A stretch of DNA of 64,000 nucleotides from Vibrio neptunius (GTDB taxonomy: Bacteria; Pseudomonadota; Gammaproteobacteria; Enterobacterales; Vibrionaceae), in contig NZ_JXXU01000030.1 of NCBI RefSeq assembly GCF_000967495.1, positions 27,412 to 91,411 of the forward strand, read 5' to 3'. Made by a program: the position numbers and the translations under genes. The notes beneath the pieces were generated by a model. That model worked only from the letters and a program-made list of their open reading frames with translations, was not told the DNA's origin and did no database searches. The stretch's first letter is position 1. Every line of letters starts with the position of its first letter. Positions 51,952 to 60,506 of this stretch are shown here, piece after piece.

Positions 51952-53436
51952 TTAGTGAGCGTTTAACGCTGACTTGCTGACTTTCCCATTAGGGAGCGTG
52001 GGTAAGCTATCAACGGAGTAATATCGGGAGGGTTGCATGTAATAAGGCAATACTTTTGCCAATTGTTCTTTGATCACTTGCACATCAACGTTGGACTGCT
52101 GAGAAGGCACATAGAAGGCTGTCAGATATGACGCCTTACCGTCATCGCTGCTATCCACAATCACTGCAGCGTGAGAAATGCTGGGCATCGCTTGTAGCTG
52201 AGCTTCAATTTCAGCCAGCTCAATTCGGTGACCTCGCAGTTTGATTTGTGAATCGGTTCGGCCGTGGAACAGTAACGCACCGTCTTCTCTGCTACTCACC
52301 AAATCGCCTGTGCGGTACATTTTTCCACTCTGGGGATGATCTACAAAGCGCTCTTGAGTAAGGTCGACACGTTTTAGGTAACCTTTCGCCAGAATATCTC
52401 CGGCTAAATACAGTTCACCGCACAGCCCTTGCTTTACAGGCTGTAGGGCTTCATCAAGGACAAGCACTTCTGCGTGCGGAATCGGGCGGCCAATGGGCAC
52501 GACTTTTTCTACGCACTGTGGCTGACAGTACCAGTGACAGGCAAAAATGGTGGCCTCTGTCGGCCCGTAGAGGTTGTGGATATGACCCGGATACTGAGCA
52601 GACAGGTCATCCACCAAGCGTTGCGGCAGCGCTTCTCCACCAGAGAAGATATGCTCTAACGACGTACATTGTTGCAGTACATCCGCATCGACAATGATAC
52701 GCAATGCAGTTGGCACAAACTGGGCGACAGTGACCTGATGCTGCTCAACGAAATCAGCCAGTAGTACGGGATCATACTTAGCATCTTCAGCAATCAGTGC
52801 GCAGCTTGCCCCAGTCATCAGAGGCCAGAACATTTCCCAGACTGAAATATCAAAGCTGAATGTGGTCTGGTTCAGTACCCGGCTGTTTGTCGTCAGTTGA
52901 AAAGCATCTTGCATCCAGTTGAGGTAATTCACCACCGTATGATGCGCGATCATCACGCCCTTGGGCTTACCGGTTGAGCCTGAAGTGTACATGATGTAAC
53001 ACAAGCTCTGTTCGTCTACCTGTGGTAAGTCTGGGGTTGTTGCGCTGGAAAAATCTATGCTATTCATATCCAACGTTGGAAGATCATTGCTCAGCCAATC
53101 CATGCCATTCAAATTGTCAGTGATCACTAGCTTGGCTTCCGAGTGCTCTGCCATATAAGCGAGGCGATCGTTTGGGTAATAAGGATCAAGCGGTAAGTAA
53201 CAAGCCCCTGATTTCAATATTCCCAATATGGTCGCAACAAGGTTATTGCAGCGATTCATGTAGATGCCCACAACATCGCCTGATGTAATGCCAGAGCGGA
53301 TTAATGACTGAGCAATATTATTGGAGCGCAGTTCCAGTTGGCGGTATGTAATGTTTTCGCTGTCACTTCGCAGTGCGATATTATCCGGTGTTTTGGCGCA
53401 CTGATGAACAAACTGACGGTGGATCAATTTTGACAT
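51952..53436 (-). CDS. Free-standing NRPS adenylation domain
   Basis: About 494 residues, a single A domain: ITYRQLELRSNNIAQSL, CYLPLDPYYPNDRL, CYIMYTSGSTGKPKGVMI, FSFDISVWEMFWPLM, FSGGEALP, NLYGPTEATIFA, YRTGDLV, GRTDSQIKLRGHRIELAEIE and PNGKVSKSAL. All core motifs including the A10 lysine are intact, and there is no carrier domain. The pocket residues read by eye are D-I-W-Q-F-G-L-I-F-K. The Asp at the first place shows an alpha-amino acid; the rest most resembles codes I recall for glutamine (low confidence). The second ATG (53436) is chosen, since GGGGAG lies nine bases before it and abuts the first. Confidence 0.92.
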   Translation of the reverse strand: MSKLIHRQFVHQCAKTPDNIALRSDSENITYRQLELRSNNIAQSLIRSGITSGDVVGIYMNRCNNLVATILGILKSGACYLPLDPYYPNDRLAYMAEHSEAKLVITDNLNGMDWLSNDLPTLDMNSIDFSSATTPDLPQVDEQSLCYIMYTSGSTGKPKGVMIAHHTVVNYLNWMQDAFQLTTNSRVLNQTTFSFDISVWEMFWPLMTGASCALIAEDAKYDPVLLADFVEQHQVTVAQFVPTALRIIVDADVLQQCTSLEHIFSGGEALPQRLVDDLSAQYPGHIHNLYGPTEATIFACHWYCQPQCVEKVVPIGRPIPHAEVLVLDEALQPVKQGLCGELYLAGDILAKGYLKRVDLTQERFVDHPQSGKMYRTGDLVSSREDGALLFHGRTDSQIKLRGHRIELAEIEAQLQAMPSISHAAVIVDSSDDGKASYLTAFYVPSQQSNVDVQVIKEQLAKVLPYYMQPSRYYSVDSLPTLPNGKVSKSALNAH

Positions 53437-53503
53437 TGTATTCATCTCCCCATGTTTAATCGTTATTCATCTCCGACTCCCTGCGAGCCCGAGACACTCC
53501 GCA

Positions 53504-56500
53504 TTACAGAGATAATGTGTCTGAAATCAGAGCCAAGTATTGTTCTGCCAGTAAGGTGACCTGCTGCTTGGTAAACGCCGTAGTTTCATAATCAAAATTG
53601 AGGGTCAACTGCTCGCCGTCGTCGACAGTTAAAGTCAAATCGCATCGAGCAGATTGCTCAGCGATGTGTTGAACTTTCATGCGGCAGCCTTGCACCTCTT
53701 TACCTTCCGGCATTGCAGACAGATAATTAAACGTGACAGGGAAACGCAGTTTCTCAAGCCAGCCTTTGCTTCGCATTTCATCAGCAAGTTCTAGGTAGGA
53801 CACGGACTGATTTTCTATCAGCGAGTAGATCGCTTTGCTGCTGGCTTCAATCAGGCTCACAACGCTATCTACCTGATCAACCTGCTCATGGTAGGTGACC
53901 ATGTTGACGAAACAGCCGAGCTGACCATCATGCTGGCAGAGAGCTCGATTGGAGACAGGCAAGCCAACCGTTAGGTTGTGATAACGAGTTTCGTGGTTTA
54001 ACACGAGATTAAACAGCGTGAGTAACACGACATAAGCCGTTGTATTGTGTGCATGGGCAAAGTCTTTTATCGCTTGGCTGAAAGGCTGGGAGAGTTCCAC
54101 AGCGTAGCCTTGTGGTGACGGGCAATCCGCTCTTGGGTACAACGAACTGTCCGCACCTTTTGTCAGGTAACGATTCAATGTCGACAACCAAAATTGCATC
54201 TCGCCCTCTTGATCCACCATCGCACCGCGATGCTGTTTCAAGCTCAAATGGTGGCGGTGATGCTGCGCAAAACCATAATCTCCTGCTATATAAGCGCGGT
54301 AAGCCTGAACAAATTGCTCAAAGAATATGCCAATGGAATCATGGTCAAACACAGCGTGGTGGACACGTACAACGACCACATGTTCATCGTCATTTTTGCT
54401 CAATAATGCCAGGCGAATCGGTGGTTCTCTGTCAATATCGATGTCCGGCATGTCTGCCATATCCAGCAAATCACAATGCGACATTTCACTGAGTTTGCCC
54501 GACACATGCTCAACCTTGCGGTGCGGAATCTCTACTTTTCCCGCACCATAGCCACCTTCTTTAGCGGTAAAGTTATCGAGATCGAATTGAGTAGTCAGGA
54601 TTGGGTTACTGGCCAGCACCCGATTGAGGCACCATTCCACGCTCTCCGAACTTGCCTTCCCTTCAAGGTAAATACAAAACGCAGGCTGGTAGGCTTTCGG
54701 GTTAGCGCTGGTTTGTTCTAACGTAAGGAAGTAAGCCTGTTGCGATGTGAGCGGTTCAAATTGCGCTTCTTGATTCTTCTCATTTGGAGCGGATGTCGCG
54801 TCATCCAAGTCATCCGTCAGGTAATAAGGTACGACCGCAGCCAATTTACGCGGCGTCGCATTGCTGAAAAAGAGCTTGAAATCTATCTCGCTGTAGAGGC
54901 GGCGTCGAATCAGGGTTCTGGCACGCATCGCCTGCAAGGAGTTCCCGCCTAAATCAAAGAAGTCATCATCAACCCCTAGGCCACTAAAACCGAGCACTTC
55001 TTGCCAGATGTCTACGAGGTCCCGTTCAAGGTCATTAACGGGTACGCTGCAATCATAATTCAGTTCTGGTCTTACTGGCGCTGGCTCGGGCAGACGAGCA
55101 CTATCGAGTTTTCCATTCGGTAGTTTCGGAAAGCTTTCAAGGTAAACGAATTGAGCGGGCATCATCGCACTCGGGCAGCGCTCGCTAAGGAAAGCACGTA
55201 GATCCCAAGCACTTGGTTTTTTGTCCGTCAGCAAGTAAGCCACCAGCCCACCATTGACCATTTTCACCGCAGCGTCGGCTACTTCACCATGCTGACGAAG
55301 ATTGGCTTCTATTTCGCCCAACTCAACTCGCACTCCATGAATTTTCACCTGACGATCTTTGCGGCCAAGGCACACCATGTCTCCGTTTGCGTTGAACTGA
55401 CCTAAATCTCCGGTGCGATGGGCGCTATGGCCGCGATGAGAGAAGAAACGCTCTGCGCTCAATTCAGGTCGGTGGCTGTATCCACGAGCCACACCCGGGC
55501 CACAGATACAGATTTCGCCCACATTGCCGCCTGTCACTAATGCGCCCTTTTCATCGAGTAGAAACAACTCACTTCCCGCCAACGCTTTGCCTATAGTCAC
55601 AGGCTGGTCTTTCTCTAACTCAGTAAACGCACAGTTTGCTACGGTTTCAGTAGGGCCATATAGGTTAAACAAACGCACATTCTCGACGCTGTCGAACGTA
55701 CGTTGCTTAATGTCTTCACCGACAGGCTCTCCGGAGAGAAAAACGGTGTCAGGCAGTGACAGCTCACTATCGACTGAGCAGCGGTAATTGAGTAATTCAT
55801 TCCATATTGTAGGAACACAGTAGATCGCCGTGTTGGTTTGGTTCTGGTACCAATCAAAGAGTCGTTGCGGGTTATTCAAAGTACCTTCAGGAAGAATATG
55901 AAGGGTGTCACCACGTAGCAAAGGAGCAAACAATTGAGTCACCGCAGCCGCAAAGCTTAGAGAGGAGGTGAGCGGAAGAGTTGCCTGAGTTTCAGGCCAT
56001 AAATCGTGATTAAACCAATCGAGATAATACGCCATGCTGCCATGTTCAACTTCCACCCCTTTTGGTACACCCGTCGAGCCTGATGTGTAAAGGGTATAAG
56101 CCAAGTCACAATGGCTTACCTTCGGCAGTGACTCACAGTGTAGAGAGCCCGCTAGATCAAGCGCTGCGACATTCAGTTTCTCTGTCTCGCACTCAGCCAT
56201 GCTCGGTTTTTTGCTCAGTAGCCCATCGGTGATAATGAGGAATGCACCGGAATCATCCAAAATTTGTTGAATGCGTTTTGTCGGCTGAAACGAAGAGAGA
56301 GGCACATAACTGAACCCAGCTTTCATTACCCCCAGAATTACCACAGGCAACATCAGGCTAGGTTCGAGGTACACCGCCACTTTACCTTTATCGCCATCAG
56401 GATATTGATTGACTAAGTAGCTTGCTAGTTGGCTTGATTGCAACTCAAGCTCAGAATAGGTCAGCAATTTATCTTTGTAGGTAACCGCTATTGCCTCAGG

Positions 56501-56554
56501 GGAAATCGACGATTGCATTGAAATAGTTTCAAATACAGGATTGTTATTTTTCAC
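53504..56554 (-). CDS. Starter NRPS protein: A-PCP-C with atypical adenylation pocket
   Basis: Product of 1016 residues in the order A (1-490), PCP (505-580, Ser539 in DLGGNSL) and C (598-1016). A-domain motifs: YTLYTSGSTGVPKGVEVEHG, NLYGPTETVANC, RTGDLGQF, GRKDRQVKIHGVRVELGEIE, PNGKLD. The pocket segment is SLSFAAAVTQLF, so the Asp that normally holds the substrate's alpha-amino group is Ala. By-eye pocket: A-A-T-Y-F-S-L-A-N-K. This points to a substrate without an alpha-amine, for example a beta-amino, hydroxy or simple carboxylic acid. The C domain reads HHAVFDHD (732-739): catalytic His and Asp are kept, the usual Gly is His. The start is GTG with GAGG eight bases upstream. First gene of the operon. 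Confidence 0.92.
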   Translation of the reverse strand: MKNNNPVFETISMQSSISPEAIAVTYKDKLLTYSELELQSSQLASYLVNQYPDGDKGKVAVYLEPSLMLPVVILGVMKAGFSYVPLSSFQPTKRIQQILDDSGAFLIITDGLLSKKPSMAECETEKLNVAALDLAGSLHCESLPKVSHCDLAYTLYTSGSTGVPKGVEVEHGSMAYYLDWFNHDLWPETQATLPLTSSLSFAAAVTQLFAPLLRGDTLHILPEGTLNNPQRLFDWYQNQTNTAIYCVPTIWNELLNYRCSVDSELSLPDTVFLSGEPVGEDIKQRTFDSVENVRLFNLYGPTETVANCAFTELEKDQPVTIGKALAGSELFLLDEKGALVTGGNVGEICICGPGVARGYSHRPELSAERFFSHRGHSAHRTGDLGQFNANGDMVCLGRKDRQVKIHGVRVELGEIEANLRQHGEVADAAVKMVNGGLVAYLLTDKKPSAWDLRAFLSERCPSAMMPAQFVYLESFPKLPNGKLDSARLPEPAPVRPELNYDCSVPVNDLERDLVDIWQEVLGFSGLGVDDDFFDLGGNSLQAMRARTLIRRRLYSEIDFKLFFSNATPRKLAAVVPYYLTDDLDDATSAPNEKNQEAQFEPLTSQQAYFLTLEQTSANPKAYQPAFCIYLEGKASSESVEWCLNRVLASNPILTTQFDLDNFTAKEGGYGAGKVEIPHRKVEHVSGKLSEMSHCDLLDMADMPDIDIDREPPIRLALLSKNDDEHVVVVRVHHAVFDHDSIGIFFEQFVQAYRAYIAGDYGFAQHHRHHLSLKQHRGAMVDQEGEMQFWLSTLNRYLTKGADSSLYPRADCPSPQGYAVELSQPFSQAIKDFAHAHNTTAYVVLLTLFNLVLNHETRYHNLTVGLPVSNRALCQHDGQLGCFVNMVTYHEQVDQVDSVVSLIEASSKAIYSLIENQSVSYLELADEMRSKGWLEKLRFPVTFNYLSAMPEGKEVQGCRMKVQHIAEQSARCDLTLTVDDGEQLTLNFDYETTAFTKQQVTLLAEQYLALISDTLSL

Positions 56555-57007
56555 AATATTTACCTCGCTGGTTAAGGTATTCCTGAAGTCGAGCGAGAAT
56601 ATTTTCTTGCTGACCGTTTGCTACAAATAAAAGTTAGACGTGAAAACTTAGGATTTAATTAAGGAAACAAATTGGTTTTAATCACCAAGGTTTCAGGGGT
56701 ATTGCAACGGAGGATATAAATTATAAATAACAGTAACTTAAGATAAAAAAATCTCTTTTATAGTCAATTCAATCAGTTATAAAATGACTTTAAATTGACC
56801 ATAAACACACATAGCGAACACTTTGCAATTAAATTTATCTATCTTAATTCATTATAAAAATTATCATCACAATATAATGAAAGATTCTACTTTTAGATAA
56901 CCAAATCAGCGGTAATATACTCAACTCATGCAATCTTAATTAAATATTAAGTTTTCTCGACTAGCTTGCTAATTAAGCAATGAACAATAGTTTAATGAGG
57001 TTGTTTT
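56555..57007. promoter_or_regulatory. Divergent promoter region of the biosynthetic cluster
   Basis: These 453 A+T-rich bases lie between the first NRPS gene (minus) and the O-methyltransferase gene (plus). I see no gene. It must contain both promoters and any operator for the cluster. I looked for a lux-box-like dyad and for long palindromes and saw none that stands out against the A+T-rich background. Confidence 0.7.
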
Positions 57008-58021
57008 ATGAGTAATGTAGAATCCACTAAAAAGATATCTGAAATCATGATGCTGCCTCTGGCAGCCAAAGCACTCAATGTGGCGGCAGAACTGGGGCTT
57101 GCAGACTTGTTAAAAGAAGGCGCGCTCGACATCGACGCACTCGCTTTGGCTTGCAATGCAGACAAGACGGTTCTGCTAAGTATGCTGAAGGTCGTTGAAC
57201 TATTTGGATTCTTTCACATCGAGTGTGATCGAATGATCAGCAATAATACGCACTCCATGTTGCTCCTTTCCGACCACCCTCAATCTATGCGACATTTCTG
57301 CCGACTGTTTGGCGAAGAGTATTATCGCGGCTATGAAGGGCTACTCCATACCTGTAAGACCGGAGACTCCGGATTCAAACACATCTCTGATCAGACGCTT
57401 TATCAGTATTTGGAATCGACTCCTTCTCGTTCCTCCGTGTATGATCTCGCTATGCGTGACTTTTCAAGACCGGTCGGTGCAGAGCTCGCCAGAGTCTTCC
57501 CTGATATGTTCAGCTTTGCTGGTAGCTTGATTGATATTGGCGGTGGAAGCGGCGTGATTACCGCAGAATTACTCCATCGCTACGAACATTTGTCTGGGTG
57601 TATCTTTGACCGAGAAGAGGTATGCGAGCAAAGTTGGCAGTACCTGCCTAGTGATATTCACGACAGAGTCGAGGTTTGCTGCGGTGATTTCTTTGATTCT
57701 ATCCCCTCTGGCTACGATATTTATCTGTTGAAAAATGTCCTGCACAACTGGAATGCCCTGTCTTGTAAAAAAATACTCGACACTATTGCTCGGTCATTAG
57801 AAGACAATCGTCTGCTGGTGATTGAACCTCTGGTTGAAAACGGGGAGCGCTCTCCACGACTGCTGTTCAACGCGCTGTTCCAATCGGTTATCTGTGAGGA
57901 CGGAACCCATCAACGCAGCTTAACCGATATGGAAGAGTTGCTCGCCAAATCAAACCTACGCGTCGCCCGCAGCGCAAAACTCGCCACGGGACACACTGTA
58001 ATGGAAGTGATGAAAGGCTAA
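57008..58021 (+). CDS. O-methyltransferase, plant-OMT/ hydroxyneurosporene-methyltransferase type
   Basis: Product of 337 residues. An N-terminal winged-helix dimerisation domain (KALNVAAELGLADLLKEGAL, then DKTVLLSMLKVVELFGFF) is followed by a Methyltransf_2 domain. That has the SAM motif SLIDIGGGSGVITAELLHRY, VEVCCGDFFDSIPSGYDIYL, the catalytic-base region LLKNVLHNWNALSCKKIL and VIEPLVENGERSP. The histidine of KNVLHNW is at the place of the catalytic His of this family. Divergent to the NRPS operon with a shared promoter region, it probably O-methylates the product or a precursor. GAGG is the ribosome site. No terminator is evident after it. Confidence 0.88.
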   Translation: MSNVESTKKISEIMMLPLAAKALNVAAELGLADLLKEGALDIDALALACNADKTVLLSMLKVVELFGFFHIECDRMISNNTHSMLLLSDHPQSMRHFCRLFGEEYYRGYEGLLHTCKTGDSGFKHISDQTLYQYLESTPSRSSVYDLAMRDFSRPVGAELARVFPDMFSFAGSLIDIGGGSGVITAELLHRYEHLSGCIFDREEVCEQSWQYLPSDIHDRVEVCCGDFFDSIPSGYDIYLLKNVLHNWNALSCKKILDTIARSLEDNRLLVIEPLVENGERSPRLLFNALFQSVICEDGTHQRSLTDMEELLAKSNLRVARSAKLATGHTVMEVMKG

Positions 58022-58545
58022 CCGGATATTCAGTGAAACGGGCTGCGATACTACTGGCATCAGTGTTGCAGTCCATGTAGATTAACTTTAAGTAGCACAG
58101 ACCTTTCACCAACATTACGAAAGTCTACCAAAGAATTTACCAACTTTTCTTACCCCACCTGTATGCGCTGGGTATCCCTCAGAGCGCATTACAGCGACAG
58201 TAAATTTCAAAGCAACCAGCCCCAACTGATTCCTATACACACTCTACTTCTATGCTCGCCTTATTATTCACAGTGCAAATTGGTAATCAACAAAATGCAT
58301 ATTAACTCATCACGTGTCACGAAATTGCTGAAAAGTTAATTATCAATAAAAAGACCACAAAGATCATATAACTAATTGAAAGTGTTGATTTTGAGATCTA
58401 GAACATTAGCTCTATCTATGAATTACATGTATCTCATTGTTATTATTTGATATGCATTCATTTTTATAAAAAATGTTAATTTTAACATTTTTATAACTTA
58501 ATCTTTTGTGAAGAATGGAAAGGATTGTTTAACAAGGAGTCACAC
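58022..58545. other. A+T-rich intergenic region at the cluster edge
   Basis: These 524 bases have no supported gene. The second half (58300-58500) is strongly A+T-rich and probably contains the promoter of the peptidase gene. I saw no terminator for the methyltransferase, no tRNA and no direct repeats that would mark an insertion boundary. Confidence 0.5.
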
Positions 58546-60336
58546 ATGCAAGTAAGCATAACAACAAAAAAATCCATTCTCGCGACTGTTATCAGTACCA
58601 CCATGCTATCAGGGTGTTTCTGGGACGATCCACGTGAGGTGGCAAAATACGTCAGTGAAAACATCGATAGAGATGAAGTCGTCAGCCACCTAGTAACGCT
58701 AGAAGGTTTGGCTTCTGCCACTACAGATGGCAATTCCATTACTCGTGCAGCTGGCACCAAGGGTTACGCCAACTCGGTTGAGTTCATTGTCGAAACAATG
58801 AAAGAACATGGTTACATCGTTACTACACAAGAGTTTGACTTCCGTGCTTGGGAAGAGCTAGCTGGTACGAAAGCCAACGTCGATGGCAAAGATCTTATCA
58901 GTGTACGTGAAGCCAGTGACGGCGTTGAAGCAGACTTTGCTGTCATGTCTTACTCAGGTAATTCCAATGGCCAGATTAGTGGCGAGCTCGCGTTCGTGAC
59001 ACCAGACTTCCGCTTTGATGCACCCGATTACGACAGTACTGATGGCTGTGAAGCATCCGACTTCACAGGCAAAGACGTCACAGGCAAGATTGCCGTTATC
59101 CAACGAGGTGGTTGTGCGTTTGACGCCAAAGTTGTAAACGCACAGAATGCTGGGGCGAAAGCGGTTATCGTCTTCAACCAAGGCAACGATGAAGGCAGAA
59201 AGTCTGTCGTTAGCGGCACGCTAGGCAGTGACACGAAAGCGACCATCGCCGCTTTGGGCGCGCGCTTCGATCTTGGTCAAGAGTGGTACAACAAAGCACA
59301 ATCTGAAACGGTATTGGCCAACCTTACGGTCAATGTGAAAGACGAAGATGTCGTAACGCAAAACATTCTTGCTGAAACCCCTCGCGGTAACGACGATCAA
59401 GTCGTCATGCTTGGTGCTCACCTTGACTCTGTTCCAGAAGGTCCAGGTATCAATGATAACGGCACAGGTACAGCAGGCCTACTTGAATATGCGGTGACCC
59501 TATCTGAGCTTGAAGTACCTGTGAAGAACAAAGTTCGCTTCGCATGGTGGGCGGCTGAAGAAGCAGGTCTAGTCGGATCTGAGTACTACACCAATGACTT
59601 GTTCCAACCAATCTACAATGATGCACAAGCTCAAATTCTTGAAGAACTAGGTTTGAAAGATCCAAGTGAGCTAACGCCTGAGCAAGTAGAACTGGTCGAA
59701 GCCCGTTACACTGAGCTCAATAAAGTGAAGTTGTACCTGAACTTCGACATGATCGGTTCACCTAACTACATCTATGGTGTGATGGACGGTGACTTGTCCG
59801 ATACTAAAGACAGCCCAGATAATGCTTACACTGGCGATTTCAAACCTCCATACGGCACATCTGACATCGAATCTATCTTCCAAGAGTTCTTTACTGATAA
59901 AGAAGAAGCAACCATTCCTCAAGCTCTATCGAAACGCTCTGACTACGCAGGTTTTGCTGATTGGGGTGTTGCATTTGGTGGCCTGTTCACTGGTGCTGAG
60001 AAAGTGAAAACCGCTGAAGAAGTTGAGAAATTCGGCGGTGACATCGATGTGTCTTATGATAAGTGTTACCATCAGGCGTGTGATGACGTGAACAACGTTA
60101 ACCAGAACGCGCTTTATACCAATACTCAGTCACTTGCTTACGTAACAACTTACTACGCAATGAGCAAACAGTTGTTCCCAGAGCAGCCAGCAGAGCCAGA
60201 AGTGAAAGCGCAACGTGCCTTCTCTACTGCTGAAGCGCCAAAAGAGAAACTACGCATTGGCGAAAGACTCAAAGCAGCAGACAGCGTCTCTGATCACGAT
60301 CACTTCCACGGTGACTTTGATCAAGACCTGAAATAA
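58546..60336 (+). CDS. Secreted M28-family zinc aminopeptidase lipoprotein with PA domain
   Basis: About 596 residues. The lipoprotein signal is SILATVISTTMLSGCFWDD with lipobox Leu-Ser-Gly-Cys. A PA (protease-associated) insert lies at about 120-260 (KIAVIQRGGCAFDAKVVNAQ, NAGAKAVIVFNQGN). M28 zinc ligands: GAHLDSVPEGPGINDNGTGT, WWAAEEAGLVGSEYY, NFDMIGSPN and CYHQACDD. The C-terminal tail is His/Asp-rich (SDHDHFHGDFDQDLK) and could bind metal. It probably releases N-terminal amino acids from extracellular peptides. The ATG at 58546 follows AAGGAG; the frame extends back seven codons without a ribosome site. A good terminator follows. A link with the biosynthetic cluster is not indicated. Confidence 0.9.
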   Translation: MQVSITTKKSILATVISTTMLSGCFWDDPREVAKYVSENIDRDEVVSHLVTLEGLASATTDGNSITRAAGTKGYANSVEFIVETMKEHGYIVTTQEFDFRAWEELAGTKANVDGKDLISVREASDGVEADFAVMSYSGNSNGQISGELAFVTPDFRFDAPDYDSTDGCEASDFTGKDVTGKIAVIQRGGCAFDAKVVNAQNAGAKAVIVFNQGNDEGRKSVVSGTLGSDTKATIAALGARFDLGQEWYNKAQSETVLANLTVNVKDEDVVTQNILAETPRGNDDQVVMLGAHLDSVPEGPGINDNGTGTAGLLEYAVTLSELEVPVKNKVRFAWWAAEEAGLVGSEYYTNDLFQPIYNDAQAQILEELGLKDPSELTPEQVELVEARYTELNKVKLYLNFDMIGSPNYIYGVMDGDLSDTKDSPDNAYTGDFKPPYGTSDIESIFQEFFTDKEEATIPQALSKRSDYAGFADWGVAFGGLFTGAEKVKTAEEVEKFGGDIDVSYDKCYHQACDDVNNVNQNALYTNTQSLAYVTTYYAMSKQLFPEQPAEPEVKAQRAFSTAEAPKEKLRIGERLKAADSVSDHDHFHGDFDQDLK

Positions 60337-60355
60337 TCACCTTCCGTGATACAAG

Positions 60356-60378
60356 CGCCGTGCCTCGCACGGCGTTTT
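60356..60378 (+). terminator. Intrinsic terminator of the peptidase gene
   Basis: CGCCGTGC, loop CTC, GCACGGCG, then TTTT. Perfect eight-pair GC-rich stem 20 bases after the stop. Confidence 0.85.
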
Positions 60379-60506
60379 CGTTCTATCTCACGTTTTCATC
60401 ACTGAGCCGCTTTCTACGCCCCACACTCTCGCCAAAAGGAGGAGTCAAACCCCATCAACTTCCACTAGCCTTAAATCAACCTCAATAAGAATGGTTAGAT
60501 TGTTGA

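Noticed and set aside
56555..57007. Lux-box or Fur-box in the cluster's divergent promoter region
   Set aside because: No 20-bp dyad or GATAAT-type array of adequate quality found; A+T-rich background makes weak matches meaningless.
36728..58021. Siderophore cluster interpretation
   Set aside because: No isochorismate/DHB genes, no hydroxamate enzymes, no TonB receptor or ferric reductase, no heterocyclisation domain; aspartate alone is not enough.
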